Source: Candidatus Dormiibacterota bacterium (lineage in GTDB: Bacteria; Chloroflexota; Dormibacteria; Aeolococcales; Aeolococcaceae). Taken from it: a stretch of 7,522 bases of DNA. Under the pieces are notes generated by a model, which ran no database searches, was not told the DNA's origin, and saw only the letters and a list, made by a program, of their open reading frames with translations. Made by a program: the position numbers and the translations under genes. Each line of letters begins with the position of its first letter. Position 1 is the first letter of the stretch. The DNA lies in the NCBI GenBank assembly GCA_003135255.1, contig PLAX01000128.1:21324-28845 (forward strand). Direction: 5' to 3'. This document shows positions 6,215 through 7,522 of the stretch, piece after piece.

Positions 6215-6225
6215 TCGGCGGCTGA

Positions 6226-6257
6226 CCGGGTCCCCAGCTCCGTGGCTGGGGACCCGG
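6226..6257. terminator. Strong hairpin between convergent genes (bidirectional terminator candidate)
   Basis: Perfect 13-bp stem, CCGGGTCCCCAGC paired with GCTGGGGACCCGG, around the 6-nt loop TCCGTG. It starts 12 nt after the lipoprotein stop and lies 17 bp beyond the Clp_N gene stop on the other strand, so it could serve both. It has no T-tract on either side, as is common for hairpins in high-GC genomes. A weaker 5-bp stem (6268-6283) overlaps the Clp_N stop codon. Confidence 0.75.
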
Positions 6258-6273
6258 CCGGCACCGTGCCAGC

Positions 6274-7263
6274 CTAGCCTGGCTCTGACTCGTCCCCGGT
6301 CGGCTCCTCACCAGCCCGCCAGCGGCGCTCCGCCTCCTCCAGCTCGGCCCTGAGCCGGCGCAGCTCCTCTCTCTCGGCATCGCTCGGAGCGTGAAGCCGC
6401 GCGCCCAGTTCCTCAGAGAGTAGAGCCAGCGTGGAACCGCGCGGCAGGTCGCGCAAGTCGCCGAGCTCCAACGCCTTGGTGTGGACGGTCCGGCGCAGCT
6501 CCACCAAACTCTCGGGTGGGGTGGCGATCCGCCTCAGCTCGGCGAGCTTGGCGTCGTCGATGCCGAGCGCGACGAGCATCCGCCGTAGCAGGGGATCGAC
6601 ATCCAGCGCGGCGAGCAGCAGGTGCTCGGGGCCGACGACCGTATGCTGCTCGGCGGCAAGCCGCTCTGCCGCCAACGGGATCTCGTGGCGACCGGACGGG
6701 GACGTCCCGCGGAACCGTGCCCCCGGGAAGGGCGACGAGAACTCGCTGGTCATGATCTGACCAAGCGCCCCTCTCAATGCCCCTCGCCTTGCCTCGGTTT
6801 CACCGGGTGGGCCCTCCGGGGGCGTCTCGTGGTGGAGCCGGTCGATCTCACCACGCACCTTCTCGAGATTGGCGCCCAGGTCGTCGAGGACGTGGGCGGC
6901 GATGCCCTCTCCCTCGATGAGCAACCCGAGCAGGAGGTGCTCTGTGCCCACGTAGTTGTTGCCCATCCGCCGAGCCTCCTCGAAGGAGATCTCGATGACC
7001 TTCTTGACCCGGTTGGTGGGGATGATCTGCTGGATGATGATGCGTTGGTTGCGGCCGAGCACGGACTCGATGGTGCTGCGCACCGCGCCGATCTCGACCC
7101 CCAGGTGGTTCAGCGCCTTGGCGGCGATGCCCTCCTCCTGCCGCAGCAGTCCCAGCAGGAGATGCTCGGTCCCGATATACGAGTGGTGCGAGCGCTCGGC
7201 CTCCTGCTGGGCGAGGGTGAGGACCTTCTTGGCTCTCTCGGTGAAGCGTTCGAACGGGTACAT
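6274..7263 (-). CDS. Stand-alone ClpC-type N-terminal (Clp_N) repeat protein without ATPase
   Basis: 329 residues. Residues 1-70 and 82-145 are two Clp_N repeats closely like the ClpC N-domain (FERFTERAKKVL, then GTEHLLLGLL at 31-40 and again at 106-115, each followed by GIAA). A linker at about 147-190 is rich in Gly, Pro and Arg. A third, degenerate repeat spans about 193-246, with GPEHLLLAAL at 211-220. Residues 294-317 form a charged, probably coiled segment like a UVR or ClpC middle-domain helix, and the tail is acidic. There is no Walker A, Walker B or other AAA+ part; a full ClpC is about 810-850 residues. In Bacillus ClpC the GTEH glutamates bind phosphoarginine on tagged substrates. 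They are kept here as E33 and E108, and E213 aligns in the third repeat. An adaptor, decoy or regulator of Clp proteolysis is inferred; Mycobacterium ClpC2 is a known case of a ClpC-N-like protein lacking the ATPase. The coding frame ends cleanly in TAG, so it is not an obvious broken ClpC. Confidence 0.92.
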   Translation of the reverse strand: MYPFERFTERAKKVLTLAQQEAERSHHSYIGTEHLLLGLLRQEEGIAAKALNHLGVEIGAVRSTIESVLGRNQRIIIQQIIPTNRVKKVIEISFEEARRMGNNYVGTEHLLLGLLIEGEGIAAHVLDDLGANLEKVRGEIDRLHHETPPEGPPGETEARRGALRGALGQIMTSEFSSPFPGARFRGTSPSGRHEIPLAAERLAAEQHTVVGPEHLLLAALDVDPLLRRMLVALGIDDAKLAELRRIATPPESLVELRRTVHTKALELGDLRDLPRGSTLALLSEELGARLHAPSDAEREELRRLRAELEEAERRWRAGEEPTGDESEPG

Positions 7264-7272
7264 GCAGCCTTA

Positions 7273-7301
7273 ACCATGCCCGGTCGGAGGGCGGACCACA
7301 A
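7273..7301 (-). promoter_or_regulatory. Weak promoter candidate for the Clp_N gene
   Basis: TTGTGG (7296-7301) and CATGGT (7273-7278) on the minus strand are separated by 17 bp, with 9 nt from the second box to the ATG. Each box matches the sigma-70 consensus at only three positions. A partial Shine-Dalgarno (AAGG) lies 4 nt before the ATG. The CTANACT box seen at other starts is not found here. Confidence 0.25.
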
Positions 7302-7320
7302 GTCCCGTCAGGCGCACGGG

Positions 7321-7346
7321 GGCAGGGTCACGATTACCTCCCTGCC
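7321..7346 (-). terminator. Hairpin just after mutM (weak terminator candidate)
   Basis: Seven-bp arms GGCAGGG and CCCTGCC around a 12-nt loop, beginning 2 nt after the mutM stop on the minus strand. There is no T-tract after it, and the loop is long, so termination may be partial and the Clp_N gene could receive read-through. Confidence 0.3.
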
Positions 7347-7348
7347 GA

Positions 7349-7522
7349 TCACCGCTGGCACCGCGGGCAGTACACCGTCCCGCGTCCGGCGACCACAGTC
7401 CGCCGAAGCACGGTGCCGCAGCGCCGGCAGGGCTCCCCTCCCCGCCCGTAGACCTGCAGCTCCTCCTGGTGAGAGCCCCGGGCGTCCCAGAGGTCGCGGT
7501 AGTCGTCGACGGTGGTGCCGCG
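7349..7522 (-). CDS. mutM: MutM/Fpg formamidopyrimidine-DNA glycosylase, C-terminal fragment (cut by window edge)
   Basis: Only the last 57 residues are inside the window; the gene continues past the right edge. They form the zinc-finger end of the Fpg/Nei family. RGTTVDDYRD is followed by the LQVYGRGGEPCRRCG signature, then GRGTVYCPRCQ, giving the four zinc-binding cysteines as two CxxC pairs. The Arg in GRGT matches the position of the DNA-phosphate-contacting Arg of E. coli Fpg. Fpg excises 8-oxoguanine and formamidopyrimidines and nicks the abasic site. The YGRxGEPC form favours MutM over Nei, but the catalytic N-terminus is not visible. It ends 85 bp before the Clp_N gene on the same strand. 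Confidence 0.93.
   Translation of the reverse strand, partial: RGTTVDDYRDLWDARGSHQEELQVYGRGGEPCRRCGTVLRRTVVAGRGTVYCPRCQR

Noticed and set aside
6274..7263. Clp_N gene as a frameshifted or degraded clpC
   Set aside because: The sequence downstream (6215-6273) is a terminator and then the convergent lipoprotein; no AAA+ remnants appear in any frame, and the protein has its own C-terminal region.

Overview
The window is a high-GC chromosomal segment of ordinary housekeeping genes. The gene set (radA next to a YacL-type PIN-TRAM protein, a ClpC-like N-terminal domain protein, a lipobox lipoprotein) and TAnnnT-type -10 boxes placed almost on the start codons suggest a high-GC Terrabacteria lineage, for example Actinomycetota, Chloroflexota or Dormibacterota. 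This assignment is inferred from gene content and style only. No 16S rRNA or other phylogenetic marker was compared, and no phage, transposon, CRISPR, tRNA or rRNA sequence was recognised.

Layout from left to right. Positions 1-1027 (minus) hold a membrane-anchored PIN-TRAM protein of the YacL family, cut at its C-terminus by the window edge. Positions 1080-2510 (minus) hold complete radA, probably co-transcribed with the yacL-like gene 52 bp downstream. Positions 2571-3365 (minus) hold an unrecognised protein with a compact eight-ligand Cys/His cluster. Positions 3590-5707 (minus) hold complete uvrB with an added disordered basic tail, whose coding DNA contains three consecutive inverted repeats. 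Positions 5828-6214 (plus) hold a small secreted lipoprotein, the only plus-strand gene, divergent from uvrB and convergent with the next gene across a strong 13-bp hairpin. Positions 6274-7263 (minus) hold a stand-alone protein with two clear Clp_N repeats, a third degenerate one and no AAA+ ATPase. Positions 7349-7522 (minus) hold the zinc-finger end of mutM (fpg), cut by the right edge.

Three DNA repair functions lie within 7.5 kb: base excision (mutM), nucleotide excision (uvrB) and recombination intermediate processing (radA). With the ClpC-like and YacL-like proteins, the set resembles a rearranged version of the Firmicutes mcsA-mcsB-clpC-radA-disA-yacL neighbourhood, without disA, mcsA, mcsB or a full ClpC inside the window.

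The points most worth a second look are the ATPase-less Clp_N protein, which keeps the glutamates that bind phosphoarginine in ClpC; the hairpin cluster in the uvrB tail; a shared CTANACT -10 motif at four starts, two of which look leaderless; and the uncharacterised Cys/His-cluster protein. No clearly new multi-gene system is evident.
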